From the NCBI RefSeq assembly GCF_900631615.1, contig NZ_LR131273.1:4186850-4250849 (forward strand): DNA of 64,000 nucleotides. The letters run 5' to 3'. Numbering within the stretch: position 1 is the stretch's first letter; each line of letters starts with the position of its first letter. Below are positions 43,415-52,444 of the stretch, one piece after another. The notes below the pieces were generated by a model that worked only from the letters and a program-made list of their open reading frames with translations, had not been told where the DNA came from and searched no databases. A program made the position numbers and the translations under genes. This DNA is from Tsukamurella paurometabola (GTDB taxonomy: Bacteria; Actinomycetota; Actinomycetes; Mycobacteriales; Mycobacteriaceae).

Positions 43415-44413
43415 ATGAAGACCGACACCCCCACTCCCGCGACGAGCGCCCCGTCCACCTTCCCCGAACCCGACGACCGCGCCGTGGGCACCGCGCGCAC
43501 CGATGCCGAGCGCGCCGTCGAGTGCGTCCTGGCGGGCATCGAAACGTGGCGCGGATGCGACCTGTACTACGCACCCGTCGCCGGCGGCCTGCAGAACAGC
43601 AACTGGCGGATCACCGTGTCCGGCACCGACCGCCGGTACTTCCTCAAACTCCCGGGCGCGGGGAGCGAGGCGTTCATCGACCGCGGCGTCACCGACGAGG
43701 CCGGAAAACGCGCCGGCGCCCTCGGCATCGGGCCGGAGATCGTGTTCTTCGACTCCGCCACGGGCGTCGAAGTGGTCGAGTTCCTCGAGGGGTACGCCGC
43801 CTGCACCAACGGCGATCTCAAGCGCGCCGACGTCCCACTGGAGATCGTCGGGCTCTACCGCACCCTGCACGCGTCCGGGCCGCTCGGCCACCGCAAGACG
43901 GTCCTCGACATGATCGACGAGCACCTTGCCCAGGCGGCCGAGCTCGATGTCCGCCTACCGGCCTTCACCGGTGCCCTCCTCACGGAGTACCGGGCGGCGC
44001 GGGCCGCGCTTCTGGCCGGCGGGCTCGACATCGTCCCGTGCCACAACGACCCGATGCCCGGCAATTTCCTGTACCACCCGACCCGGCCGATGAAGCTCGT
44101 CGACTACGAGTTCGCCTCGGACAACGAGCGAGCGTACGAGCTAGCAGTACTGGTCACCGAGATGTTCTACGACGACGTCCGGGTCCACGAGATGGTCGAG
44201 GAGTTCTACGGCCGCGCGGACTTCGCGACGGTCGCGCGCGTCGAAGTGTTCAGCGCGCTCGCCGACCTGAAGTGGGGCCTGTGGGGTTGCGTCAATCAGC
44301 GCCTCACCGATGCGTGGGACTTCGACTACCACAAGTACGGCGCGTGGAAGCTCATGCGGTCGCGCCTGAAGATGAACGATCCGCGCTGGGGCCTGTGGCT
44401 GTCGACCCTGTGA
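43415..44413 (+). CDS. Choline/ethanolamine-kinase-like phosphotransferase (second of two)
   Basis: This 332-residue kinase is closer to choline/ethanolamine kinases: ATP-loop region LQNSNWRITVSG, catalytic HNDPMPGNFLY and metal motif KLVDYEFASDNERAYELA, which resembles the HND-N and DYE signatures of the family. It would make a phosphorylated amino alcohol, the substrate of the PLP enzyme that follows 35 bases downstream. It does not appear to be a recent duplicate of the 42397 gene. Confidence 0.87.
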   Translation: MKTDTPTPATSAPSTFPEPDDRAVGTARTDAERAVECVLAGIETWRGCDLYYAPVAGGLQNSNWRITVSGTDRRYFLKLPGAGSEAFIDRGVTDEAGKRAGALGIGPEIVFFDSATGVEVVEFLEGYAACTNGDLKRADVPLEIVGLYRTLHASGPLGHRKTVLDMIDEHLAQAAELDVRLPAFTGALLTEYRAARAALLAGGLDIVPCHNDPMPGNFLYHPTRPMKLVDYEFASDNERAYELAVLVTEMFYDDVRVHEMVEEFYGRADFATVARVEVFSALADLKWGLWGCVNQRLTDAWDFDYHKYGAWKLMRSRLKMNDPRWGLWLSTL

Positions 44414-44448
44414 GGCCCGCCCCGCACGCACGAACGAAAGGCCGCACC

Positions 44449-45786
44449 ATGGCGGACATCACCTCAGTACCCACCACCTCGCCGCTCGACGTGAACCGGT
44501 TCACCGCCGCCGACGCGGCGGGCCTGTCCGACGACGTCCGGGACCTGATCGCGCGCCGCGGGGCCGTCCTCGGTGAACGCACACCGCTCCTCTACCGGCG
44601 TCCGATCCACCCGGTGTCCGCGAAGGGCCTGTGGCTCACCGACGCGGACGGCACCCGCTTCCTCGACATGTACAACAACGTCGCGAGCGTCGGCCACTGC
44701 CACCCCGCCGTGGTCGAGGCCGTCGCCACTCAGGCGGCCACCCTGAACACCCACACCCGATACCTGCACGAGGGCGCGATCGACTACGGGCAGCGCCTGC
44801 TGCGCACGATGCCCGGCTTCGGCCAGATCTCGTTCGCGTGCACGGGTTCCGAGGCGAACGACCTCGCCGTGCGGCTTGCCCGCCACGCGACCGGCGGCCG
44901 CGGCGTCATCGTCACGCGCGGCGCCTACCACGGCGGCACTACGGTCAGTGCAGCGTGCTCGCCGTCGGTGGACCCCGACGTGCCCGGGTGGGTCCGCGTC
45001 GTCGATGCCCCCGATCCCTATCGGACAGGCGACCGTGCAGCCGCGGAGTTCACGGCCGCGGTCGCGGAGGCGGCAGCTGATCTGCAGCGATCCGGCATCG
45101 GTGTGGCCGCGCTGCTCCTCGACACAGTCTTCTCCTCGGACGGGATCCAGCCCGACCCCGCCGGCCTCCTCGCGGGTGCGGTGGCGGCCGTTCGAGCCAC
45201 AGGGGGCCTGTTCATCGCGGACGAGGTCCAACCCGGTTTCGGCCGCCTGGGGCATGGGATGTGGGGCTACCAGCGCCATGCCGTGACGCCCGACATCGTG
45301 ACGATGGGCAAACCCATGGCTGCGGGTTTTCCTGTGGCAGCCGCGGTGTTGGCAACCGACGTCGCCGACGCTCTCGCGAGTGCAGTGCCGTACTTCAACA
45401 CGTTCGGCGGCAACCCGGTGTCGATGGCTGCCGCAGCCGCGGTACTGGACGTTATCGAGACGGAGAGCCTCATCGATGCGGCCGCGACCCGCGGTGAGCA
45501 GTTGCGCGGGCTCGTCCGAGAGATTCAGAAGGGCAGCCCTGTCATCGGAGACGTACGTGGGCGTGGTCTCTTCATGGGTATCGAGATCGTCGCCGACCGC
45601 GACACCAAAGTTCCAGACCGCGTGAGAGCAGTCGAACTGGTCGACGGGCTGCGTAACCGCGGCGTGCTGATTTCCACGGCAGGACACCACGGCAACGTCC
45701 TCAAGGTCCGGCCACCACTGCCGATCGACTCCGACGAGATCGAATTCTTCGCAACCCAATTCGCCGACGCACTCGGCGCGATGTGA
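44449..45786 (+). CDS. Class-III PLP enzyme, ethanolamine-phosphate/phosphohydroxylysine phospho-lyase type
   Basis: This 445-residue fold-type-I PLP enzyme has FLDMYNNVASVGHCHPAVVEAV, the phosphate-binding FACTGSEANDLAVRLAR, IADEVQPGFGRLG and the Schiff-base Lys288 in DIVTMGKPMAAGFP. The segments around the DEV motif and the PLP lysine resemble human ETNPPL (AGXT2L1) and PHYKPL, which eliminate phosphate and ammonia to give an aldehyde, more than transaminases. Two kinase genes directly upstream support phospho-lyase function. The start ATG 44449 has CGAAAGG upstream. The product aldehyde is unknown. Confidence 0.88.
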   Translation: MADITSVPTTSPLDVNRFTAADAAGLSDDVRDLIARRGAVLGERTPLLYRRPIHPVSAKGLWLTDADGTRFLDMYNNVASVGHCHPAVVEAVATQAATLNTHTRYLHEGAIDYGQRLLRTMPGFGQISFACTGSEANDLAVRLARHATGGRGVIVTRGAYHGGTTVSAACSPSVDPDVPGWVRVVDAPDPYRTGDRAAAEFTAAVAEAAADLQRSGIGVAALLLDTVFSSDGIQPDPAGLLAGAVAAVRATGGLFIADEVQPGFGRLGHGMWGYQRHAVTPDIVTMGKPMAAGFPVAAAVLATDVADALASAVPYFNTFGGNPVSMAAAAAVLDVIETESLIDAAATRGEQLRGLVREIQKGSPVIGDVRGRGLFMGIEIVADRDTKVPDRVRAVELVDGLRNRGVLISTAGHHGNVLKVRPPLPIDSDEIEFFATQFADALGAM

Positions 45787-45813
45787 CCTTTCCAGGTCAC
45801 GTTCCTGGAAAGG
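45787..45813. terminator. Bidirectional hairpin terminator; DMT-exporter stop codon in its loop
   Basis: A perfect 10-bp stem CCTTTCCAGG/CCTGGAAAGG closes the 7-base loop TCACGTT. It begins directly after the phospho-lyase stop. The TCA in the loop is the TGA stop of the convergent exporter. Confidence 0.85.
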
Positions 45814-46690
45814 CACGCTCATCGGGTGCGGGCGTCCGGCGCGACGTCAGGGCGATGGCGATCACGACGAGCGCAATGCCGACCGCCTCGAGCCAACCGG
45901 GGCGTTGCCCCAGCATCACGGCGCCCACGCCGGCGGCGGTCACGGGAAGCAGGGCGAGCAGTAGGGCGAACCGCTCGCGCCCCACGCGGGTGAGCACCAC
46001 CTGGTCGAGCGCGTACGGGACCACCGAACTGAGAAGGCCGAGCCCGAGGCCGAGGATCCACACCTGCCAGCTGAGGAAGGCCTCGGGGCGGGTGACGAGA
46101 TCGGGCCCGAGGCCGGGCAGTGCGAGCACCAGGGCGCCGGCGGCCAGGCCGACGCCGAGCCCCTCGATACCACCGCCGGCGTCGGCGACCCGCTTGCCGA
46201 GCACGATGTATCCCGCCCACAGGCCGGCCGCGAGCAGCGCGCACGCGACGCCGACCGCACCGTCGGACCCGGCGACCCCGCCCACGTTGACCCCGGCCAC
46301 GCACACCACGCCCGCCAGCGCCGCGCCGGCGGCGATCAGGTCGACGGAGCGACGCGAGCCGGCGACGGCCACCGCGATGGGGCCGAGGAACTCGATCGCG
46401 ACGGCGGTGCCGAGGTCGATGTGGTCGATGGCCTCGTAGAACGCCATATTCATGGCGACGGTGACGGTGCCGAACAGCGCGGCCGCGCGCAGTCGTGCCG
46501 GGGTCCAGTCGCGACGGCGCGGGCGCAGTGCGAGGAGCAGGATGAGGCCGGCGCCGGCGCCGCGCAGCCACGCCACGGCGACCGGCGAGAGCTGTTCGAA
46601 CAGCCCCACCCCCAGGGAGGCGCCGACGTACTGGCTGATCGCCCCGATCACGAACATCGCGGGGATCATCAGCTGCGCCACGGGCCTCAC
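45797..46690 (-). CDS. DMT/EamA-family exporter, RhtA-like
   Basis: This 297-residue protein has ten hydrophobic helices in two EamA repeats, with the conserved EAIDHIDLGTAVAIEFLGPIA of the RhtA (threonine/homoserine exporter) group and VVPYALDQVVLTRVGRERFALL in the second repeat. It probably exports amino acids or similar metabolites. The start is GTG 46690; ATG 46669 is a possible alternative. It is convergent with the phospho-lyase gene. Confidence 0.88.
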   Translation of the reverse strand: MRPVAQLMIPAMFVIGAISQYVGASLGVGLFEQLSPVAVAWLRGAGAGLILLLALRPRRRDWTPARLRAAALFGTVTVAMNMAFYEAIDHIDLGTAVAIEFLGPIAVAVAGSRRSVDLIAAGAALAGVVCVAGVNVGGVAGSDGAVGVACALLAAGLWAGYIVLGKRVADAGGGIEGLGVGLAAGALVLALPGLGPDLVTRPEAFLSWQVWILGLGLGLLSSVVPYALDQVVLTRVGRERFALLLALLPVTAAGVGAVMLGQRPGWLEAVGIALVVIAIALTSRRTPAPDERAFPGT

Positions 46691-46862
46691 CCTAGGGGAC
46701 CACTCGCGCGCCCCGCACCCGTGTTTCCCGGGGCCGTCTCCGTACCCGGACGTTGTTCACCCTGGGAGAACATGCCGCCCGCCTCCCCGGTGTGGTGGAA
46801 CAAATGGGTACCCTCGAACGTATAAAGAGATGTAAGAACGGTTCGTGAGGAACGGAGGAGTC

Positions 46863-47078
46863 ATGACGAACACAGTCACTTCAGAGGCCCCCGCGGGCGA
46901 TGCCTTCGCTCCCCTGACGGCGTCCGACCGGTGCGATCGCTGCTCGGCGGCCGCCCAGGTCCGTGCGGTACTCCCGTCGGGTTTCGAGCTGCTCTTCTGC
47001 GGGCACCACTTCACCGAGCACCGCGCGAAACTGGAGGCGCAGGGCGCCACCATCGCCGGTGAGCCCGTCACCGTCTAG
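46863..47078 (+). CDS. DUF7455-type small zinc-binding protein
   Basis: This 71-residue protein starts at ATG 46863 with GGAGGAG two bases upstream. A disordered N-terminus precedes CDRC (about 24-27) and a second metal-like motif FCGHHFTEHR (about 45-54). The set C-x2-C ... C-x-H-H fits a small zinc-binding protein of the DUF7455 family, common beside sigA/sigB in actinobacteria. Its function is unknown. TATAAA at 46821-46826 may be its -10 element. Confidence 0.8.
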   Translation: MTNTVTSEAPAGDAFAPLTASDRCDRCSAAAQVRAVLPSGFELLFCGHHFTEHRAKLEAQGATIAGEPVTV

Positions 47079-47087
47079 TTCCGCGTC

Positions 47088-47134
47088 CGACGGCGCCGTG
47101 CACCCGCCCTACTTCCGGGTGCACGGCGCCGTCG
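47088..47134. terminator. Very strong bidirectional hairpin terminator
   Basis: A perfect 19-bp stem starting CGACGGCGCCGTGCACCCG closes a 9-base loop CCCTACTTC. It lies ten bases after the DUF7455 stop and 31 bases beyond the convergent helicase stop. Confidence 0.9.
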
Positions 47135-47164
47135 CCGTTCTCCGGGCGTTGTAGCGCGGGGCGA

Positions 47165-48856
47165 TCACTTCCAGGTGCGCAGCGCCGCGATCCGCTCCCG
47201 CAGCTGTTCCGCCGACGCCATCGCCGTGACGGGGCCGCCCAGCCGGCTGCGTAGCTCGTTGTGCACCACGCCGTGCGGCTTGCCCGTGCGGTGGTGATGC
47301 ATCGCGACGAGGGAGTTGAGCTCGCGGCGCAGGGCCGACAACTGCGCGCCGGCACTCGCCCGCTCCTCGACCTGCGGCGGGGGCGCGGGACGTTCCTCGA
47401 CGGCCGTCCGCTCGGCGACCTGTTCCTTCTGTCGCTGCTGCAGCAGCGCCCGCATCTGCTCCGCGTCGAGCAACCCGGGCAGGCCGAGGTAGTCGGCCTC
47501 CTCCTCACTCCCGGAGAAGGTGGCGGTGCCGTAGGAGGAACCGTCGTAGATGAGCTGGTCCAGCTCGGCGTCGGCGTGGAGGGAGACGAACGCCTTCTCC
47601 TCCTCGCCGGGCTCGTCCTTCTGCTTGTTCGCGTCGATGAGCAGCGCGTCCTCGAGCCCGTCGGACTCGCGGTGCGGTTTACCCAGCACGTGATCCCGCT
47701 GTTCCTCGAGCTTCGCGGCGAGGTCCAGCAGGACCGGCACCGAGGGCAGGAAGACGCTCGCGGTCTCGCCCGGCACCCGCAGTCGCACGAAGCGCCCGAT
47801 GGCCTGCGCGAAGAACAACGGGGTGGACGCGCTCGTGGCGTACACGCCGACAGCCAGGCGCGGGACGTCGACGCCCTCCGACACCATGCGGACGGCGACC
47901 ATCCACTTGTCGGTGCCCTCGGAGAACTGGGAGATCCGCTTCGAGGCGGTCGGATCGTCGGAGAGCACGACGGTGACCTTCTCGCCGCTGATCTCCTCGA
48001 GCAGTTCCGCGTAGTCACGCGCCGTCGACTGGTCGGTGGCGATCACCAGACCGCCCGCATCGGGCATCGCGCGCCGGAGCTGGTCGAGGCGGGTGTTCGC
48101 GGCCTGCAGCACCGCGGGGATCCAATCGCCGTGCGGATCGAGCGCGGTGCGCCAGGCGCGTGCCGTCTGCTCCTTGCTCAGCGGCTCGCCAAGGCGGGCC
48201 GTGAACTCCTCACCCGCGCTGGTGCGCCAGCTCGCCTGACCCGAGTAGGCGAGGAACACGACGGGCCGGACGACGCCGTCGGCGAGTGCGTCCGAGTAGC
48301 CGTAGACGTGGTCGGCCTTGGATCGCTGGCCGCCACCGGCCTCGGGCTCGTAGGTGACGAACGGGATCGGGTTGTCGTCGCTGCGGAACGGCGTGCCGGT
48401 GAGGGCGAGGCGGCGGGTGGCCGGCTCGAAGGCCTCGCGCACGCCCTCGCCCCAGCTCTTGGCGTCGCCGGCGTGGTGGATCTCGTCGAGGATGACCAGC
48501 GTCTTGTACGCCGTGGTCCGCGCGTGGTGCTTGTACGGGTGCATGCCCACCTGCGCATAGGTGATCACCACGCCCTGGAAGTCCGACGACGTGCTGCCGC
48601 CCGAGTTCGTGAAGTTCGGGTCGAGGTTGATGCCGTTGCGGGCGGCCGCCTCGGCCCACTGGTACTTCAGGTGCTCGGTCGGGGCGACCACCGTCACCCG
48701 CTCGACGGTGCGGTCGGCCAGCAGCTCGGCGGCCACCCGCAGCGCGAACGTGGTCTTGCCGGCGCCCGGCGTGGCGACGGCGAGGAAGTCCTGAGGCTTC
48801 GAGGTCAAGTACTTCGTGAGCGCACGGCGCTGCCAGACACGAAGTGAAACCGCCAT
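47165..48856 (-). CDS. DEAD/DEAH-box superfamily 2 helicase
   Basis: This 563-residue protein has Walker A TPGAGKTT (about 30-37), motif II DEIHH, motif III LTGTPFR, and in the second RecA domain VSEGVDVPRLAVG and AQAIGRFVRL (motif VI). The C-terminal third is a coiled, acidic and basic segment (LLQQRQKEQVAERTAVEE, ELNSLVAMHHHRTGKPHGVVHNELR) typical of the actinobacterial family, which resembles the XPB/RadD group. A DNA repair role is likely but not established. Start ATG 48856 (MAVSLRVWQRRAL). Confidence 0.9.
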   Translation of the reverse strand: MAVSLRVWQRRALTKYLTSKPQDFLAVATPGAGKTTFALRVAAELLADRTVERVTVVAPTEHLKYQWAEAAARNGINLDPNFTNSGGSTSSDFQGVVITYAQVGMHPYKHHARTTAYKTLVILDEIHHAGDAKSWGEGVREAFEPATRRLALTGTPFRSDDNPIPFVTYEPEAGGGQRSKADHVYGYSDALADGVVRPVVFLAYSGQASWRTSAGEEFTARLGEPLSKEQTARAWRTALDPHGDWIPAVLQAANTRLDQLRRAMPDAGGLVIATDQSTARDYAELLEEISGEKVTVVLSDDPTASKRISQFSEGTDKWMVAVRMVSEGVDVPRLAVGVYATSASTPLFFAQAIGRFVRLRVPGETASVFLPSVPVLLDLAAKLEEQRDHVLGKPHRESDGLEDALLIDANKQKDEPGEEEKAFVSLHADAELDQLIYDGSSYGTATFSGSEEEADYLGLPGLLDAEQMRALLQQRQKEQVAERTAVEERPAPPPQVEERASAGAQLSALRRELNSLVAMHHHRTGKPHGVVHNELRSRLGGPVTAMASAEQLRERIAALRTWK

Positions 48857-49004
48857 CGAGAAACGCACCCCTAAACCGCGAGACAAGCCCGCCCGGCGCG
48901 AGTCCGCGGCGCGGGCGGGTCGATCGTGAACCCGGAAGCAGTCTACTCGCAACACGCGGCGGTCCCGGTTCCGGCGTGATCGGCGCCGGTGCGCAAGACT
49001 GAAC

Positions 49005-50300
49005 ATGATGGACGACGCACACGGCACGCCGGCGAACCGGCAACCGGGCCCGGCGCAGGATGCCGAGCGGCACGATCCAGGGCCGCACACCCAGGACCTG
49101 GATCAGCCCCCGCATGTCTCCTTCCCGCGGCGTGCGTGGGGCGTCGTCAAGGGCATGCCGCAGGTGCTGTGGCGCACCGTCGTGAAGTCCTGGGACGACT
49201 CGATCGTCGGGCACAGCGCCCAGGCCGCCTTCTGGACCACCCTGTCGCTGGCGCCGCTGCTGCTCGCGCTGATGGGACTCATCGGTTACGTCGCCAACTG
49301 GTTCGGCCCCGACACCATCGGGGTGATCCACGACCGCCTCATCTCCTTCGGGCTGCGCGTCTTCACGCCCAACGTGGTGGACGAGATCATTCGGCCGATG
49401 GTCGACGGGGTGCTCCAGCAGGGGCGCGGCGACGTGGCGTCCGTCGGCTTCATCATCGCCCTGTGGGCCGGGTCGTCCGCGCTGTCGTCGTACGTGGACT
49501 CGATCAGCATGGCCCACGACCAGCACACCGTGCGCAACCCGGTGTACCAGCGCCTGTTCGCGCTGGTGCTCTACCTCGAGTTCCTCGTGATCGCGGTGTT
49601 CACGCTGCCGCTCGTCGCGCTCGGACCGAGCTTCATCATCAAGTACATCCCCGCGTCCTGGCACCCGGCGGTCGCGCAGCTCATCGACTTCGGCTACCTG
49701 CCGTTCGTCGTGCTCATGCTGGTGGGCGGGCTCGCCCTGCTCTACCGGCAGGCGCTGCCGCGGCCGCTGCCCTGGTACCGGCACGTCCCCGGCGCGGCGC
49801 TGGCGGCGCTGATCTTCCTCGTCGCGTCGACGGGACTGCGGGTGTACCTGTCGTTCATCGCCTCGGGGCGGGGCATCTCCTACGGCGCGCTGGCGACGCC
49901 CATCGCCTTCCTGCTGTTCACGTTCTTCCTCGGCTTCGCCGTCATGGTGGGCGCCGAGTTCAACGCCGCGCTGCAGGACCGGTGGCCCGCCCGGGAGATC
50001 CGCACCGATCAGCTGCGGGGCTGGGTGGTCGAGCAGATCAAGGAGGCGGGCATCCCCGATCCGGGCAGGGCCGCCGCCGAGGGGCTGCGCCGCGCGACGG
50101 ACCCGATCCGGCGCCGCCAACGCCCCGAGTCCGATGCACCGCCCGCCGAGGCGGAGACGCCGCCGGACGCGCGCACCGTCGAGACCGACGCGCCGCCGCG
50201 GCGCACCGTCGAGACCGACCTGCCGTCGCCGCGCACGGCCGACCCGGGTGTCGCGCGCGTGCCGCCCTCCCGGCCCGCGCGCGAGGTGGAGCCGCGCTGA
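49005..50300 (+). CDS. YihY/BrkB-family membrane protein
   Basis: This 431-residue protein has about six membrane helices of the YihY (UPF0761) family, with the characteristic DDSIVGHSAQAAFWTTLSLAPLLLALMG entry, ALWAGSSALSSYVDSI, a P-rich loop (RPLPWYRHVPGAALAAL) and FFLGFAVMVGAEFNAALQDR. The N- and C-termini are long, charged and disordered. It matches Rv2707 by position (upstream of DUF3039, DUF3099 and sigB). The function is not established; ribonuclease BN is a historic misannotation. Confidence 0.92.
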   Translation: MMDDAHGTPANRQPGPAQDAERHDPGPHTQDLDQPPHVSFPRRAWGVVKGMPQVLWRTVVKSWDDSIVGHSAQAAFWTTLSLAPLLLALMGLIGYVANWFGPDTIGVIHDRLISFGLRVFTPNVVDEIIRPMVDGVLQQGRGDVASVGFIIALWAGSSALSSYVDSISMAHDQHTVRNPVYQRLFALVLYLEFLVIAVFTLPLVALGPSFIIKYIPASWHPAVAQLIDFGYLPFVVLMLVGGLALLYRQALPRPLPWYRHVPGAALAALIFLVASTGLRVYLSFIASGRGISYGALATPIAFLLFTFFLGFAVMVGAEFNAALQDRWPAREIRTDQLRGWVVEQIKEAGIPDPGRAAAEGLRRATDPIRRRQRPESDAPPAEAETPPDARTVETDAPPRRTVETDLPSPRTADPGVARVPPSRPAREVEPR

Positions 50301-50303
50301 GGG

Positions 50304-50540
50304 CTACTTCTTGAGGCGGTCGTAGATCTTCTTGCACTCGGGGCAGACGGGCGAACCCGGCTTCGCCGACTTGGTGACCGGGAAGGTCTCGCCGCAGAGC
50401 GCGACGACGTAGTTCCCCATCACGGCCGATTCGGCGATCTTGTTCTTCCGCACGTAGTGGAAGAACTTGGGACTGTCGTCGTCGTTGCCGGTGTCGGCGT
50501 CGACATCGACGTCCGGCTTCTCCAGGGTCTTCGTACTCAT
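50304..50540 (-). CDS. DUF3039 small zinc-finger-like protein
   Basis: This protein has 78 residues from ATG 50540 (MSTKTLEKPDVD); ATG 50549 is an in-frame alternative. The conserved core is FFHYVRKNKIAESAVMGNYVVALCGETF with CGE and then CPECKKIYDRL, a probable zinc site (H, C, C, C). It is the Rv2708c family. On the minus strand, CAGAAT (50553-50548) is seven bases before ATG 50540, suggesting a leaderless transcript from that start. It is divergent from DUF3099 and ends three bases from the YihY stop. Confidence 0.92.
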   Translation of the reverse strand: MSTKTLEKPDVDVDADTGNDDDSPKFFHYVRKNKIAESAVMGNYVVALCGETFPVTKSAKPGSPVCPECKKIYDRLKK

Positions 50541-50578
50541 GACTTTCATTCTGCCAGCCGCAGTGGGACGATCGAAGT

Positions 50579-50914
50579 GTGGGAAACCAAGGCGACGCCA
50601 CCTACGTGATCACCGATGCGGAGGACTCGTACGACGAGCAGCACCGGCGGCGCGTCCGCCGGTATCTGATGATCATGGCGATCCGAATTCCCGCCCTCGT
50701 GATCTCGGCGTGGATCTACTCGGCCACCGGCAACTGGATCATCGCGCTCGCCGTGCTGGGCGGGTCCATCCCGATCCCGTGGATCGCGGTGATCCGCGCG
50801 AACGACCGGCCGAAGAAGCGCAAGGGTGAGCCGGACCGCTTCACGCGGCGCAAGCTCGACCGCCTCGCCCTCCAGGGGCACCCGATCACCACCGTCTCGG
50901 CACGCGGCGAGTAG
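50579..50914 (+). CDS. DUF3099 membrane protein
   Basis: This 111-residue protein starts at GTG 50579 (MGNQGDATYVITDAEDSYDEQ), with two membrane helices (about 30-48 and 52-70) and a basic C-terminus RPKKRKGEPDRFTRRKLDR. This is the DUF3099 family, Rv2709-like, consistently beside sigB. The function is unknown. The methyltransferase gene starts directly after its stop. Confidence 0.92.
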   Translation: MGNQGDATYVITDAEDSYDEQHRRRVRRYLMIMAIRIPALVISAWIYSATGNWIIALAVLGGSIPIPWIAVIRANDRPKKRKGEPDRFTRRKLDRLALQGHPITTVSARGE

Positions 50915-52393
50915 GTGCGGCTCTCCCCCGCGCTGGCACCGCTGTGCCGCCGGCTCGGCCCCGCACTGGCCGCCGCCGGTTTCTCGGAATCGGCCGTCGC
51001 CGATCGCCTGGGCGACGCCTACGGATGCCTCTCCCGTGGCGAGCCCGGCCCCGTCGAGACCGTGGCGGCCGGCCGAGCGCCGCTGGACGTGCTCATTCGC
51101 CTGTTCCTCGCCGCCGCACCCGTCGAGCGCGCGCAGGTCGACGGTGCCCTCGCCCCCGTCACCGTCGACGAGGCGATCGACGCCGGGCTCCTCGAGCCCG
51201 CCCCGGACGATCCGTCCCGGGTCCGGGCCGCGCTGAGCCTGCGCCCCCTGGATCTGCCCGAGGGGCCGCAGTGGTTCCTCTCGGACCTCGACGGCCTGAT
51301 GCGGCCGCACCCGCAACACCGCGAGCACGTCCTGGGCGTGGGGCACGCCTCGCAGTCGCTGCTGCGGGCGACGCCGCGGGAGCCCGTCGGTTCCGTCCTC
51401 GACCTGGGCACCGGCTGCGGCGTGCACGCCTGCGCCGCGACGCGGTTCGCCGACTCCGTGACCGCCACCGATGTGAGCGAGCGGGCCGCCGGATTCGCCG
51501 CGGCGTCGGCCGCGCTGAACGGCGTCGACGTGGACGTGGTGACCGGCGACTGGTTCGCTCCCGTCGCGGGGCGCCGTTTCGACCTGCTGCTGGCGAACCC
51601 GCCCTTCGTCGTGGGTGAGGGCCGCGTCGACCACACCTACCGCGACTCCGGACTCGATCTCGACGGCGCCTCCGAGCTGGTGGTGCGGGGCGCGCCCGAG
51701 CATCTCGCGGCGGGCGGCACGGCCGCGCTACTCGCGTCGTGGGTGCACCGCGACGACGAGACCTGGCAGGCGCGAGTCGCATCCTGGCTGCCCGCCGAGG
51801 GCATCGAGGCGTGGGTGCTGCAGCGCGACGTGGCCGATCCCGCGCTGTACGTGGGGACCTGGCTGCGCGACGAAGGGCTCGACCCCCGCGTCGGCGAGGG
51901 CCGCGCGAAGTCCGACCGATGGCTCGCGCACCTCGCCGACGCCGGCGTGACGGGCATCGGCTTCGGCTTCGTCTTCCTGCGGTCGACCGACGGGCCGTCC
52001 GAGGTGGTGTGCGAGGACCTGAGCCACCCCTTCGACGATCCACTGGGCGACGAGGTCCCGGCGCACTTCGCGCGGATGCGGTGGCTGCGCGATGCGGACC
52101 TGGACGCGGCCCGCCCGCTGCTGGGCGACGACGTCGCGCTCGAGCGGGTGTCGACGCCCGGCGAGGAGGGCTGGGGCGAGGTCGCCGTGCGCGTGACCCG
52201 GATGTCCGGCCCGCGCTGGGTGCACGAGCTCGACGACGCGGGTGCCCGCCTGCTCGCGGGGTGCCGCGGCGGACTCACCACCGAGGATCTCGCGCTGCTG
52301 CTCGAAGCGGCGACGGGCGAGGACGACCTCGTCGATCCGGCCCGCCGCCTGCTCGCCGACCTGTTCCGGCACGGATTCATAACCTTCCTCTAA
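50915..52393 (+). CDS. Class I SAM-dependent methyltransferase with N-terminal DUF7059-type domain
   Basis: This 492-residue protein starts at GTG 50915, immediately after the DUF3099 stop. An N-terminal helical domain (about 1-150) precedes a Rossmann methyltransferase: motif [16 protein letters not shown] (about 165-180), TATDVSERA, and catalytic NPPFVVGEG (about 230). NPPF is typical of amide/amine methylases acting on Gln side chains of proteins or N6-adenine/N2-guanine in nucleic acid. The C-terminal third is a winged-helix-like domain. The target is unknown. Sequence and position are conserved in Mycobacteriales. Confidence 0.88.
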   Translation: MRLSPALAPLCRRLGPALAAAGFSESAVADRLGDAYGCLSRGEPGPVETVAAGRAPLDVLIRLFLAAAPVERAQVDGALAPVTVDEAIDAGLLEPAPDDPSRVRAALSLRPLDLPEGPQWFLSDLDGLMRPHPQHREHVLGVGHASQSLLRATPREPVGSVLDLGTGCGVHACAATRFADSVTATDVSERAAGFAAASAALNGVDVDVVTGDWFAPVAGRRFDLLLANPPFVVGEGRVDHTYRDSGLDLDGASELVVRGAPEHLAAGGTAALLASWVHRDDETWQARVASWLPAEGIEAWVLQRDVADPALYVGTWLRDEGLDPRVGEGRAKSDRWLAHLADAGVTGIGFGFVFLRSTDGPSEVVCEDLSHPFDDPLGDEVPAHFARMRWLRDADLDAARPLLGDDVALERVSTPGEEGWGEVAVRVTRMSGPRWVHELDDAGARLLAGCRGGLTTEDLALLLEAATGEDDLVDPARRLLADLFRHGFITFL

Positions 52394-52444
52394 GCAACTT
52401 CTCAGAACATCTCGCTGTTTCCGCAGGTCAGCGCATCGCGGGCC

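Noticed and set aside
49005-50300. Ribonuclease BN annotation for the YihY protein
   Set aside because: That name came from an old misassignment; the sequence is a six-helix membrane protein with no nuclease motif.
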